Of a stretch of 37,257 bases of DNA, positions 13,939-23,006 are shown one piece after another; the stretch's first letter is position 1; every line of letters begins with the position of its first letter. The translations under genes and the position numbers were made by a program. The notes beneath the pieces were generated by a model. That model saw nothing but the letters and a program-made list of their open reading frames with translations. It had not been told where the DNA came from and did no database searches. This stretch comes from Patescibacteria group bacterium (GTDB taxonomy: Bacteria; Patescibacteriota; WWE3; UBA101185; UBA10185), in assembly GCA_019428825.1 (NCBI GenBank), contig JAHYJU010000004.1:1-37257 (forward strand), given 5' to 3'.

Positions 13939-14236
13939 TGAGATATCGAGTGATGTTCTTACACTCGGTGCTATGAAAGCTTTTGCATTAGGCAAAAGAG
14001 CTAAATGGAAGGATTATGTTGATTTGTTTTTTATTTTAAAAATCCATGACATTGGTGAGATTGTAAATAAGGCAAAATAAATATTCGGAAATGAGTTCAA
14101 CGAGAAGCTTTTTAGGGAACAACTTTGCTATTTTGATAATATTGATTATAGTGAGGAAGTAAGTTTTGTTGACGATAATTTTGTATCTGACGAGGAGATA
14201 AAAAAGTTCCTATCGGATATCTCTTTACAGAATTAA
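13931..14236 (+). pseudogene. Decayed AbiEii/AbiGii-type nucleotidyltransferase toxin (C-terminal remnant)
   Basis: From the ATG at 13931 the frame reads MHNEISSDVLTLGAMKAFAL, then RAKWKDYVDLFFILK, stops at TAA 14078-14080, and continues in the same frame as IFGNEFNEKLFREQLCYFDN and on to a stop at 14234-14236. AMKAFALGxRAKWKDYVDL is the signature of the C-terminal half of AbiEii-like toxins, which also explains why the frame continues as homologous sequence after the stop. The N-terminal catalytic nucleotidyltransferase part is missing. So both an N-terminal deletion and a nonsense change are present. The ORF track shows neither piece because each is short. Confidence 0.75.
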
Positions 14237-14354
14237 GATTAACAAAAAAATTTATTCAAAGGCGTGTTGCTTCATATTGAATTCATATTCTTATAGAATA
14301 ATTATGGGTTAGGGTATTTGACTTTTTTACTTAAAAAATGTACAAATACTTCAT

Positions 14355-14372
14355 CCCAGCCCATTTGCTGGG
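14355..14372. other. Short hairpin between the toxin remnant and the surface-protein gene
   Basis: CCCAGC / GCTGGG arms with a CCATTT loop. It is flanked by ATGTACAAA on both sides (about 14338 and 14385). No T-run follows, so it is weak as a terminator. The 230-bp gap 14237-14467 otherwise holds no gene; a second small hairpin (TCTGCA/TGCAGA, 14431-14449) precedes the next start. Confidence 0.4.
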
Positions 14373-14467
14373 TGATTTTGTCTATGTACAAAAAAACTAA
14401 CGTAATAAATTTAATAGAGGTTATTTAATTTCTGCACTTGTCCTGCAGATATTTTTAAAAATTTCTT

Positions 14468-17400
14468 ATGAAAAGATTAAGAAAAATGAAAGTCCACGTA
14501 AATAAAATTTTCGCGTATTTCTCTCTTGTTTCGATGTTAACAAACACACTTGCTCCCTTTGCAGCTATGTTACCTGTGTATGCATATGCAGAGGATACAG
14601 GTGCGCCTGTTGAGGAGGTTGTTGTTGAAAATACAGAGACAGATGTGTCGGAAGAAGCCGACACTTCAAGTGCAGCAGATGGACAAGATCTGACTGTTGA
14701 GGAAGAGACAAATGAAAATGAAATAACCGAAGAAGCTAACGTGGAGGCTTTGGAGGAAGAAGGACAAAATCAGGAAGATTTGGGAATATTACCTGAGGAA
14801 AATGAAGATCCTGAAGAAGTTGCGGTTGATCCCGAAGCTCCCAGTATTATAGAGGGAGGCGGGGTTTCCGATTATAATCCTTTTAATGATATTGATGATG
14901 TTGTAGAAGTTTCTGAAATTCCTACTCCTGTAGAAGAGCCTATTGCTGAAGTTGAAGAAACTATAGAAGAGGTTAAGGAGTATGAGTTTTTACAAGATGG
15001 TGTTGAGATAGTAAATAGTGAAAATGATGATTGGAGTGTTGATGGGGAAGTTGCAAAGACTGTTGAAAATGTGAAGGTTGGAGTTAAATATATTTTCCCA
15101 TTGGATGAAGATGTTTCGGTTACTTTTACAAAATTACCAATGTTAGATGAAGATAGATCTACTTTAAGGATTGAAAGAGTTAGAGTAGAGGATTTAAATT
15201 TACCTGAAGAATTTAAAACTGATGCTGAATATGCTTTTGATATTACAACGGATATGGAGAACGGAGAGTTTGAGTATGATTTGACTTTGCCTAAGCCGGA
15301 GGGTGTGGAGGCGGAGGTTGTTTATATTGAAGAATCTATCGAAGAAGTAAAGAGTGGTGTTGAAAGTGAGGATATTAAGAAGGTTGAGAAAGATAAGGTT
15401 GGACAGAAAGAGGGTAGTGTTGAGGTTGAGGGTTTGGATCATTTTACTACTTTTATTGTCGCAACATTTAACTCTGCTACAAATGTCCCTTCTTCTGTAA
15501 AGCTTTATCAGTGGGAAACTAAAGATTCTGGTAAATGGATTACGGGGAACTTAGGAACTTCAAACTCAGATTATAGGGAAGGTGAGGTTGTACCCTTTCA
15601 GTTAGAGATTGGTAAAGTATCTACAGCAAACAATCCCTATAAATTTTCTGTGTGTAGAGATTATGAGGATGGTGATAAAAGAGGTTACTACCAGTTAATG
15701 ACTTATGATTTGAACATAAACCCAATTATTGTTGGTAGTATTGATTATTCAAATGGGCCTTTTAGTGGAACTAATGTTACGAATATTGAATTCAATGAGG
15801 TTGGTGGAAGGGGACTTTGTGCTTCTGGCGCCAGAGAAACTCAAGTGTATTTTGATGTTATAGAATCAACTAAAGATACTTATGTTTATTGGGGGGGTCA
15901 GCTTGCATCTCCTGTAGATGTAGATGTTGGTCTAGGTAACGGTTCCTCTCAATATACAGGTGCAAGTTTACACATGAAACTTCTTTCTCCTAATAAAGAT
16001 CTTTCTATAAACCCTTCAGGTATTATAGAGTTGGCTACAATTACAGTTACCAAAATAGTTGATGAGGGTGAGGCATTACCTTCTGAATGGGGTTTTACTA
16101 TTGATCCTAACCCAAATAATGAGTCCGAACCAAAATACCCAGGAGTAAACAGCGATACTGTAGTTTTTGCCGGTCTTTCAACCGGTATTTATACCATTGA
16201 GGAGTCCTTTGTAGAAGGATACTCGTTTTATTCTGGTTCTGGAACCAATTGCACCTTCGACTCTAACGGTTTAGCTACCGCTACAGTTTCTGAAGGAGTA
16301 GACGCTACCAATGCTAACTGTATCTTTACTAACACACAGCAGTTGGCGGAAATTAATGTTGTTAAATCGTCTACAACAACAAGCATTACTTTTGCAGATC
16401 AGGTAGTTCCTTACACTTTCACAGTCACTAATCCAGGCAACAGAACATTAACCGGTGTTACAGTTACAGACCCTATGTGTGATAAAGATACATTAATTTT
16501 TGTGTATGGGGATACAAATGCTGATGGTGAATTACAGACTGATGAAACTTGGATTTATGCTTGTAATCACACAGTAACTCAAACCGAGATTAATGCGGGT
16601 GGATATCTTTCAAATACAGTAACTGCGGATTCAAATGAATCTGATGAAGATACTGATAGTTTTGATATTCCTATTAGTCAAAATGCAAAACTTTCAATAG
16701 TTAAAACTGCATTACCTACAACTTATTCAGCGGTAGGAAATGTTATTGATTACAGCTTTTTAGTTACAAACTCAGGAAACGTGACAGTAGTGTCACCGTT
16801 TACAGTTACAGATGACAAGGCAACAGATGAGTCATGTCCAGCAACTCCAACTAGTTTAGCTCCAGGAGAATCTATAACTTGTACTGCTAGTTATACAATT
16901 ACTCAAGCTGATCTAGATGCAGGTTTTGTTACAAACGTTGCTTCAGGTCATGGTTACTTTAATGACACTCCGGTTAATTCTCCAACTGATACTGAGACAG
17001 TTAATTCTATTGCAGGAAAAATAATCATAGAGAAACAAACATTACCAGATGGTGAAACTCAGAAGTTTGAATTTACACCAAGTTGGGATTTAACAAATAA
17101 GTACTATCTCATTGATGGGCAGGAAAATATTAGTAATTGGTTAGTTTCAGGCACTTATGTCGTTTTTGAACAAACTCTTGGTGGTTGGGATCTAACTGAT
17201 ATTAGTTGTTCTGTTGTTAATCCTACTACAGGAGGTCAGAGTACCTACAATGGGAATTTATCTTTGGATACTGTTAGTATAAGTTTAGTTGCTGGTGAGA
17301 CAGTAAAATGTGTGTTTACCAATACAAAACTAGGTTCAATATCCGGTATGAAATTTGAAGATGTTGATGGCGATGGTAACTATGATATACCAGAAGGAGA

Positions 17401-20356
17401 TATAGGTCTTGGTGGTTGGACAATCAAGCTTAGTGGAACAGATATGGGTGGTCAAATAGTAAGTTCAACTGCAATAACCGCAGGGGACGGTTCATTTAAT
17501 TTTATCGACCTCTTACCTGGTGAATACACTGTTTGTGAAAATCTGCAACTGGGTTGGATACAGACATGGCCTAGTAATGGGGCACATGATTGTGGCGATG
17601 GAACCTATGGACATCGTGTAGTCTTAGGAGCGGGTGATGTTGTTCCAAATCGTTTGATTGGTAATTTTAAATTAGGCGAAATAACAGCATGTAAATATGT
17701 GGACTACACAGGAGATGGTAATTACCAACCACATGAAGACGTGGCTCTAAAAAACATTAACTTTAATCTATACAAATCAGGTGAGGGTTGGGAATATGTA
17801 ATGTCTAATGAAACAGGTGCTAACGGGTGTGTGAAATTCCCAAATTTAGAGGCTGGTCAATACAAGCTTGAGGAGGATTATACTGATCCTGATCTTGATG
17901 GTTACTACCCAACAGATGGGGTAACCGAATATGATGATATTTGGATATATTCTGGATCTGATGAGACTAGAAGGTTTCTTAACGCTAAGTTTAGAACCAT
18001 CTCAGGAACCAAATTTAATGATCTTAATGGAAATGGGGTTCAAGATGTTGGAGAGTTAGGACTAAAAGGGTGGACAATATATATTGAAGGAAATACCAAT
18101 GGGCAATTTGATCCTGGTGAGATATATACAGTTACAGATCAAGATGGATATTATGAATTTACAGGCTTAGTATCAGATTCTTACAGGGTAGCCGAGCATA
18201 TGAGCTTAGCTCAAATTAATGATGGGTGGGTACAAACCCTTCCGGAAGCAGGTTATTACGATATTGATTTACATATTGAAATAACTTCTTTTGATAATGA
18301 CTTTGGTAATGTTCAATTGACAGATGTTCACGGTTATAAATGGGACGACCAAAATGGTAATGGTTACAGAGATTGTAATGACGGTGGTGAATTCCAATTG
18401 TACCCGGTGCAGTATTGTGAAGATTGGGCCGAACCTTTGTTGCCCGGTTGGACAATTAATCTATATGAGTGGGAAGGTGAGGGATATAGTCCGGTTCCTA
18501 TAAAAACGATGGTAACTAGCAGTGACCCTGCACATTTTGGTTGGTACTGGTTCGAGGGTCTATTCCCCGGGAGATACTTAATATGTGAGGTAAATCAATC
18601 AGGGTGGGATCAAACTTCCCCAACAAATGAGATGGATAACTGTCATGAGATTGATCTCCCCAGTGGTGAGGGAACATGTACTTGGAATAGGACCGACAAC
18701 GCAGTTGTATCCGATCAAATGTGTAACTTCGGTAACCAATACATCGAACCCGAACTCTCCATAGCAAAATGGAACGATTCTACAGAACCTGAGGAGATAG
18801 ATAACGAAGTTTTGTTCACTATAAGAGTTACCGCACACAAAAATGAAGTAAAAGATGTCTATGTATACGACCTATTCTCAGAGGGATTTGATTACGTATC
18901 AGGAAGCTGGACCGCTAAATCTAACGATGGTAGGGATTTAAAGGCTTTAGGAATTACTTTAGAGCCTGTATACGCCTCACCCGCTGCTTGGTACTTGGGT
19001 GATCTAAAAGGGGATGAAGTTGTAACCTTAACTTATCTTGCTAGAGTAACCGAGGATGTCGAGCCAGGTATATATAAAGACCTAGCTTGGGCACAAGGAG
19101 AAAGCAGATACAGTGAAGTTTTGGGATACTCCGAACCCGAGGGTTATGTAAATGATACCTTTGTTGGTACAGAAGTAGAGGTTGTTGTAGACCCCGACCC
19201 ACTAAAAACAAAAGTAGATGTAAAAGAAGAAGGCGAAGTATTAGGAGTTGCTATACTTCCCGCTACGGGAGCCAGAACAATTTGGTTAAACATAGTAGCA
19301 ACACTAGCTTCAATCGGAGGATTATTACTGCTCGTAGGAGGTTTAGGAATAATGTTTAAGAAAAAAGAAAAAACAATCAAAAAAGGTAAAAAAGTACTTT
19401 TAGGACTACTTACCTTTGGATTCTTCGCTCTATTTAGCTACAAAGTATATGCCGCAGGTACGGTGGTAAGAATTAGTCAACCGGAATCTCCCGCATCATC
19501 GGAATTTAACTTAGTATTTGTTGCAATGGACATAGAAGACAGAACCATGCAAGCAAAATGCTACGTTCAAAAGCCAGGCAGTGTTTCATTCACAACCTTT
19601 GGTTCTGCAATAACAATCGACTCAGGTGATAGCGGAGACTCCAGGACATGTTTAGTAACAGAATCAGTTCTAAGCGGTGACGGAGAATACAAATTCAAAG
19701 TTGGAGTAGTTCCTGGTAGTGATTCCGAAGTTTTCTCCAACGAAGTAACTGTTGATTACGACGGTGATGGTCCTGATAGACCAAAGTACATTGAAAAAGA
19801 GAAAAAATCAGATTGTAAGTATGAGATAAAAATAAAAACAGCCGATGACGGAGAAACTTCCTATATCAAAATTTACAGAGATGACGACAAAGAGATAGGC
19901 ATAAACGATTCAAACAAAATAAAAACAAAAACCATAGGACCTGATGACAAATACGAATTCACTGATGAACTCTATGGAGGAGATTGCGGTAAAACATGGT
20001 ATTACGCAGTAGTTGCATTTGATGATGCAGGAAATGCTTCAAAACCAAGACCTGAAACAATTACAACAACCACAACAATTACCGAAGAGGAAGAAGTTAC
20101 CGAAGCAATAGTAGTTGAAGGTGCCGGAGGAATTGGAGGAGAAGGCCTGGCCGGTGAAGGAGCAGAAGGAGTCGAAGGTGAAGAGGGGGCCGAAGCAATT
20201 GATATAGAATTTGGTGAAGGTGAAGACGGCGAAGTTCTTGGAGAAGAAACTTCCGAAGCAGTAAAAACTCTCACTAGATCTCCTTGGTTCTGGATTGTTT
20301 TAGCAGGTTTAGGTATAGTAATCATTGGTGCAGTCAAGAAATCTAAAAAAGCGTAA
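14468..20356 (+). CDS. Giant surface protein with DUF11 and SdrD-B-like repeats, internal LPATG and a fused second membrane protein
   Basis: A 1962-residue protein. A signal peptide (about 1-42, ending YAYA) leads to an acidic stretch to about 185 and globular regions to about 520. Then come SpaA-like and DUF11-like domains (about 523-850), a prealbumin-like domain (850-957), four SdrD-B-like domains (957-1425) each opening with a Ca-binding-type loop (DVDGDGNYD, DYTGDGNYQ, DLNGNGVQD, DQNGNGYRD), and a further DUF11-like domain (1427-1575). A complete sorting signal follows: LPATG at 1597-1601, a membrane segment, and a Lys-rich tail. Oddly the frame continues into a second export signal (about 1642-1663), fibronectin-like domains, a Gly/Glu-rich stretch and a final membrane anchor (SPWFWIVLAGLGIVIIG). 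A sortase follows at once. It is probably a cell-wall-attached adhesin or stalk. Confidence 0.92.
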   Translation: MKRLRKMKVHVNKIFAYFSLVSMLTNTLAPFAAMLPVYAYAEDTGAPVEEVVVENTETDVSEEADTSSAADGQDLTVEEETNENEITEEANVEALEEEGQNQEDLGILPEENEDPEEVAVDPEAPSIIEGGGVSDYNPFNDIDDVVEVSEIPTPVEEPIAEVEETIEEVKEYEFLQDGVEIVNSENDDWSVDGEVAKTVENVKVGVKYIFPLDEDVSVTFTKLPMLDEDRSTLRIERVRVEDLNLPEEFKTDAEYAFDITTDMENGEFEYDLTLPKPEGVEAEVVYIEESIEEVKSGVESEDIKKVEKDKVGQKEGSVEVEGLDHFTTFIVATFNSATNVPSSVKLYQWETKDSGKWITGNLGTSNSDYREGEVVPFQLEIGKVSTANNPYKFSVCRDYEDGDKRGYYQLMTYDLNINPIIVGSIDYSNGPFSGTNVTNIEFNEVGGRGLCASGARETQVYFDVIESTKDTYVYWGGQLASPVDVDVGLGNGSSQYTGASLHMKLLSPNKDLSINPSGIIELATITVTKIVDEGEALPSEWGFTIDPNPNNESEPKYPGVNSDTVVFAGLSTGIYTIEESFVEGYSFYSGSGTNCTFDSNGLATATVSEGVDATNANCIFTNTQQLAEINVVKSSTTTSITFADQVVPYTFTVTNPGNRTLTGVTVTDPMCDKDTLIFVYGDTNADGELQTDETWIYACNHTVTQTEINAGGYLSNTVTADSNESDEDTDSFDIPISQNAKLSIVKTALPTTYSAVGNVIDYSFLVTNSGNVTVVSPFTVTDDKATDESCPATPTSLAPGESITCTASYTITQADLDAGFVTNVASGHGYFNDTPVNSPTDTETVNSIAGKIIIEKQTLPDGETQKFEFTPSWDLTNKYYLIDGQENISNWLVSGTYVVFEQTLGGWDLTDISCSVVNPTTGGQSTYNGNLSLDTVSISLVAGETVKCVFTNTKLGSISGMKFEDVDGDGNYDIPEGDIGLGGWTIKLSGTDMGGQIVSSTAITAGDGSFNFIDLLPGEYTVCENLQLGWIQTWPSNGAHDCGDGTYGHRVVLGAGDVVPNRLIGNFKLGEITACKYVDYTGDGNYQPHEDVALKNINFNLYKSGEGWEYVMSNETGANGCVKFPNLEAGQYKLEEDYTDPDLDGYYPTDGVTEYDDIWIYSGSDETRRFLNAKFRTISGTKFNDLNGNGVQDVGELGLKGWTIYIEGNTNGQFDPGEIYTVTDQDGYYEFTGLVSDSYRVAEHMSLAQINDGWVQTLPEAGYYDIDLHIEITSFDNDFGNVQLTDVHGYKWDDQNGNGYRDCNDGGEFQLYPVQYCEDWAEPLLPGWTINLYEWEGEGYSPVPIKTMVTSSDPAHFGWYWFEGLFPGRYLICEVNQSGWDQTSPTNEMDNCHEIDLPSGEGTCTWNRTDNAVVSDQMCNFGNQYIEPELSIAKWNDSTEPEEIDNEVLFTIRVTAHKNEVKDVYVYDLFSEGFDYVSGSWTAKSNDGRDLKALGITLEPVYASPAAWYLGDLKGDEVVTLTYLARVTEDVEPGIYKDLAWAQGESRYSEVLGYSEPEGYVNDTFVGTEVEVVVDPDPLKTKVDVKEEGEVLGVAILPATGARTIWLNIVATLASIGGLLLLVGGLGIMFKKKEKTIKKGKKVLLGLLTFGFFALFSYKVYAAGTVVRISQPESPASSEFNLVFVAMDIEDRTMQAKCYVQKPGSVSFTTFGSAITIDSGDSGDSRTCLVTESVLSGDGEYKFKVGVVPGSDSEVFSNEVTVDYDGDGPDRPKYIEKEKKSDCKYEIKIKTADDGETSYIKIYRDDDKEIGINDSNKIKTKTIGPDDKYEFTDELYGGDCGKTWYYAVVAFDDAGNASKPRPETITTTTTITEEEEVTEAIVVEGAGGIGGEGLAGEGAEGVEGEEGAEAIDIEFGEGEDGEVLGEETSEAVKTLTRSPWFWIVLAGLGIVIIGAVKKSKKA
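19336..19354 (+). promoter_or_regulatory. Internal ribosome-binding site and in-frame ATG within the giant gene
   Basis: AGGAGG at 19336-19341 lies 10 nt before an in-frame ATG at 19352 (codon 1629). Starting there gives MFKKKEKTIKKGKKVLLGLL, a textbook signal-peptide N-terminus, and a 334-residue protein. The AGGAGG also encodes Gly-Gly of the sorting-signal membrane segment, so it could be coincidence. Confidence 0.5.
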
Positions 20357-20993
20357 AAAAACCGAAGATATTTATGTAAAAATGGTGAGGCTAGGGCTAC
20401 TTTTAGTAGCCCTAGCCTTCTTTGGTGCTTTAATAATATTTTTCCCCGTAATAAAAAAAGAAATATCGTATAGATTCAACAAACCCGATGAAAACATAGA
20501 TGTAGCAAGCTCTGAGCTTGATTCTATGAGGTTTTTTGGCCAGGATAACGTTATAGTCGCTGAAGACCCTCTTTTTAGCATAGTGGTCCCTAAAATAGGG
20601 GCAAATTCAAAAGTAATCCCTGATGTAGATCCATATAATTCAAAAGTTTATCAGGTAGCTCTTACAAAGGGAGTAGCTCATGCAAAAGGAACTGCGTACC
20701 CCGGAGAAAGAGGAAACTCATTTTTATTCGCTCACTCATCAGATAATTTCTATAACGCAAACAGATACAATTCGGTTTTTTATCTTTTAAATAAAATAGA
20801 AATCGGAGATATTTTTTATTTAATTTACCAAAATCAAATATTCAGATATAAAGTAACCGAAACATCAGTAGTAAAAGCAGATGCAGTAGAGTACATGTCC
20901 GAAAGCAATGAAAAAATCGCTACTCTAATGACCTGCTGGCCCGCAGGAACAACCATAAATAGGTTAGTGGTAGTTGGTAAGTTGGTTGAATAA
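20325..20993 (+). CDS. Sortase (cysteine transpeptidase)
   Basis: A membrane-anchored sortase that would cleave LPxTG-type signals and attach the protein to the wall. The catalytic triad can be placed (TTG-start numbering): His137 in LFAHSSD, Cys204 in TLMTCWPAG and Arg213 in INRLVVVG. One N-terminal membrane segment (about residues 23-43) follows a Lys/Arg-rich start. Two starts are possible: TTG at 20325, which overlaps the surface-protein gene by 32 bp, or ATG at 20382 after that gene's stop, giving 203 residues. The basic NLKKRKK stretch favours the first on topology, the start codon the second. Immediate adjacency to a protein with LPATG makes that protein its likely substrate. Confidence 0.92.
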   Translation: MVQSRNLKKRKKTEDIYVKMVRLGLLLVALAFFGALIIFFPVIKKEISYRFNKPDENIDVASSELDSMRFFGQDNVIVAEDPLFSIVVPKIGANSKVIPDVDPYNSKVYQVALTKGVAHAKGTAYPGERGNSFLFAHSSDNFYNANRYNSVFYLLNKIEIGDIFYLIYQNQIFRYKVTETSVVKADAVEYMSESNEKIATLMTCWPAGTTINRLVVVGKLVE

Positions 20994-21041
20994 TATTCTC
21001 CCCCATAGATATTATCGGTAGCGAATTATCTCGTTATCCTG

Positions 21042-21047
21042 TAAAAT
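21042..21047 (+). promoter_or_regulatory. -10 box (TAAAAT) of the DUF3048 gene; likely leaderless
   Basis: TAAAAT ends exactly 6 nt before the ATG at 21054, so the expected transcription start is the A of the start codon. There is no Shine-Dalgarno. Confidence 0.6.
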
Positions 21048-21053
21048 TTTCTT

Positions 21054-22328
21054 ATGCCAAAAATAACAAACGTAACCCCGGGCTCTGACCTTGAAAATCT
21101 AACAAATGGCCAGCCCGATAATATCTCCGATACAAAATCCGAATTTGAAAAAACCGTTCTCAAAGAAGAACCTAAAAACATAATTCCAAAAAAGAAAGTA
21201 ATGCATTTTATGTCAAAAACAGGAAATAAAAAACAAAAAAAACTACTAATAATATTATTTTCCGTTGTAGCTGTTCTATTTTTACTATGGTTAGTTTTTG
21301 TAAAATTTGGAAAATTTGGATTCAAAAATATAAGTCCTTTAGCCTCCGACCCCCTAGCAGGGTTAGGTCCCAGAATAATCTCTGAACTAACCGGAGAACA
21401 ATTCAAGGAAGAAGAGGCAGGTTCCTGGGTTAATCAAAGGCCTTTCGGTGTAATGATTAACAACCATGTTGATGCCAGACCTCACTCAGGTCTTATATAC
21501 GCTGACCTTGTTTACGAAATAGTTGCAGAGGGTGGTATAACAAGATTTTTAGCATTTTACCTAACAAATACTCCGGAAAAGATTGGTCCTGTAAGAAGCA
21601 CCCGCGAATATTATTTGGTTTTAGTTAAGGAACTAAGTGACGCGATGGTAATGCATATTGGATACTCACCTCAAGCTTTAGTAGCTATTGATACGTGGCC
21701 TGTGAGGAGTTTATTTAGAGGAGGTTGCGAATCTTATCCCGGTTGTTCATGGAGAGATAATCCAAGAAATGTAGCCTACGAGCATACAGCATATGTAAGC
21801 GGAGTTAAACTTAGAGAACTTGGTGTCGACCTTGGTTGGGAAGGTAAAGGTGACATTCGTGTTTATACTTTTAAAGATGACGATGATAAATATGCAGATA
21901 GACCACCTGCCGGTAAAATATCCATAGATTTTTGGTCCAAAGGAGCTTACTCCAGTATTTTTGATTATAACGAACAAAATAATACTTACTTAAAATTCAC
22001 AGGATATGATTCAAACGATAATCCCATACCACATAAAGACCAGGAAACAGAAGAGCAGGTAGAAGTCAAAAACTTGATAGTACAATTTGTTTCAGAAGTA
22101 GGAATAGCCGGTGATGACAAGGGAAGATTGGATTACCAACTCGTGGGTAGCGGGCAAGCCTTTGTTTTCATTGACGGAAAAGTTGTAGATGCTACATGGA
22201 GTAAGGCAGATAGAGATGATAGAACACTATTTTACGATACAAGCGGAAATGAGATAGAGTTTAATAGGGGTAAATTTTGGATAGCTATAGTACCTGACAG
22301 AAACGTTGACCAAGTGGTCTACAACTAA
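21054..22328 (+). CDS. DUF3048 (YerB-like) membrane-anchored protein
   Basis: A 424-residue protein with a long basic cytoplasmic N-terminus (about 1-62), one membrane segment (about 63-82) and an extracytoplasmic DUF3048 region. The family hallmarks are clear: RPFGVMINNHVDARPHSGL, YEIVAEGGITRFLAFY, and IGPVRSTREYYL, followed by a C-terminal DUF3048 half ending with a Trp/Gly-rich strand pattern (FWIAIVP). Bacillus YerB is a lipoprotein of unsettled function; here a membrane helix replaces the lipobox. It follows the sortase in the envelope block but has its own promoter-like box. A cell-wall role is inferred from context only. Confidence 0.88.
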   Translation: MPKITNVTPGSDLENLTNGQPDNISDTKSEFEKTVLKEEPKNIIPKKKVMHFMSKTGNKKQKKLLIILFSVVAVLFLLWLVFVKFGKFGFKNISPLASDPLAGLGPRIISELTGEQFKEEEAGSWVNQRPFGVMINNHVDARPHSGLIYADLVYEIVAEGGITRFLAFYLTNTPEKIGPVRSTREYYLVLVKELSDAMVMHIGYSPQALVAIDTWPVRSLFRGGCESYPGCSWRDNPRNVAYEHTAYVSGVKLRELGVDLGWEGKGDIRVYTFKDDDDKYADRPPAGKISIDFWSKGAYSSIFDYNEQNNTYLKFTGYDSNDNPIPHKDQETEEQVEVKNLIVQFVSEVGIAGDDKGRLDYQLVGSGQAFVFIDGKVVDATWSKADRDDRTLFYDTSGNEIEFNRGKFWIAIVPDRNVDQVVYN

Positions 22329-22359
22329 GATAAAACATATAAAATATATATAAAAAATG

Positions 22360-22365
22360 TATAAT
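22360..22365 (+). promoter_or_regulatory. -10 box (TATAAT) upstream of the winged-helix gene
   Basis: A consensus TATAAT preceded by TG (TGTATAAT). The inferred start near 22372 leaves a leader of about 37 nt before the ATG at 22409. Confidence 0.45.
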
Positions 22366-22408
22366 AGGTACAAGGTTTAATTCTTTACCAATCTGCCCGG
22401 AATAATTT

Positions 22409-22990
22409 ATGCTAAACAAAATATTAGTATCTGAAGTAAGGGTAAATATTTTAAAATTATTGCTCATGAACCCAAAAAGAGGTTTTCATATTAGGGCTAT
22501 TGTGAGGCAGGTAGGTGCCGAGATAAATGCCGTGAGAAGAGAGCTTGATAATCTTTTTGACATTAATCTCGTAACGAGAAGGCAAAGTTCTAATAAGATT
22601 TTCTACCAAATTGAGACCACACACCCGTTTTATTCTGATCTTTTATCTTTAGTCACTAAAGAAGATGGTATAGGTGCCGAAATTATAAATAAACAAAAAC
22701 ATTTAGGAATTGTCGAATACGCGGTGTTATCTCTGGCTTTTTTAAGAGGTAGAAAATCAACCGCTTTGGATGTTGACCTGTTCGTGGTTGGTAATGTAAA
22801 TTTAGATGTTCTAAAAAATATAGTTATGGAAGAAGAAGCAAAAATGAACAGAGAAATAAATTATTCAGTAATGACTTTAGATGAATTTATGTCCAGAAAA
22901 AGAACAAATGACCCATTTATTTATAGAGTTTTAACTCAAAGCAGAACTATGCTCATAGGAGATGATGAGAAGTTCTGTGCTGTAGTTTAA
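22409..22990 (+). CDS. Winged-helix protein fused to a minimal nucleotidyltransferase-like domain
   Basis: A 193-residue protein. Residues 1 to about 75 form an ArsR-like winged helix (SEVRVNILKLLLMNPKRGFH, then VGAEINAVRRELDNLFDINL, and a wing with NKIFYQIE). Residues about 95-185 resemble a small nucleotidyltransferase fold: a helix, then FLRGRKSTALDVDLFVVGNV with the D-x-D pair, and later strands. The usual GS motif before the acidic pair is replaced by FLRG, so activity is doubtful. From memory, similar wHTH-NTase proteins occur in CPR and archaea as presumed regulators related to MNT-type toxin-antitoxin systems. It precedes the SecD-like gene by 16 bp and may share its transcript. Confidence 0.72.
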   Translation: MLNKILVSEVRVNILKLLLMNPKRGFHIRAIVRQVGAEINAVRRELDNLFDINLVTRRQSSNKIFYQIETTHPFYSDLLSLVTKEDGIGAEIINKQKHLGIVEYAVLSLAFLRGRKSTALDVDLFVVGNVNLDVLKNIVMEEEAKMNREINYSVMTLDEFMSRKRTNDPFIYRVLTQSRTMLIGDDEKFCAVV

Positions 22991-23006
22991 ACAACTGTGT
23001 GTAAGA

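Noticed and set aside
20002-20337. 111-aa minus-strand ORF rich in Ser/Pro/Thr
   Set aside because: Mirror image of the Gly/Glu-rich tail of the giant surface protein; a composition artefact.
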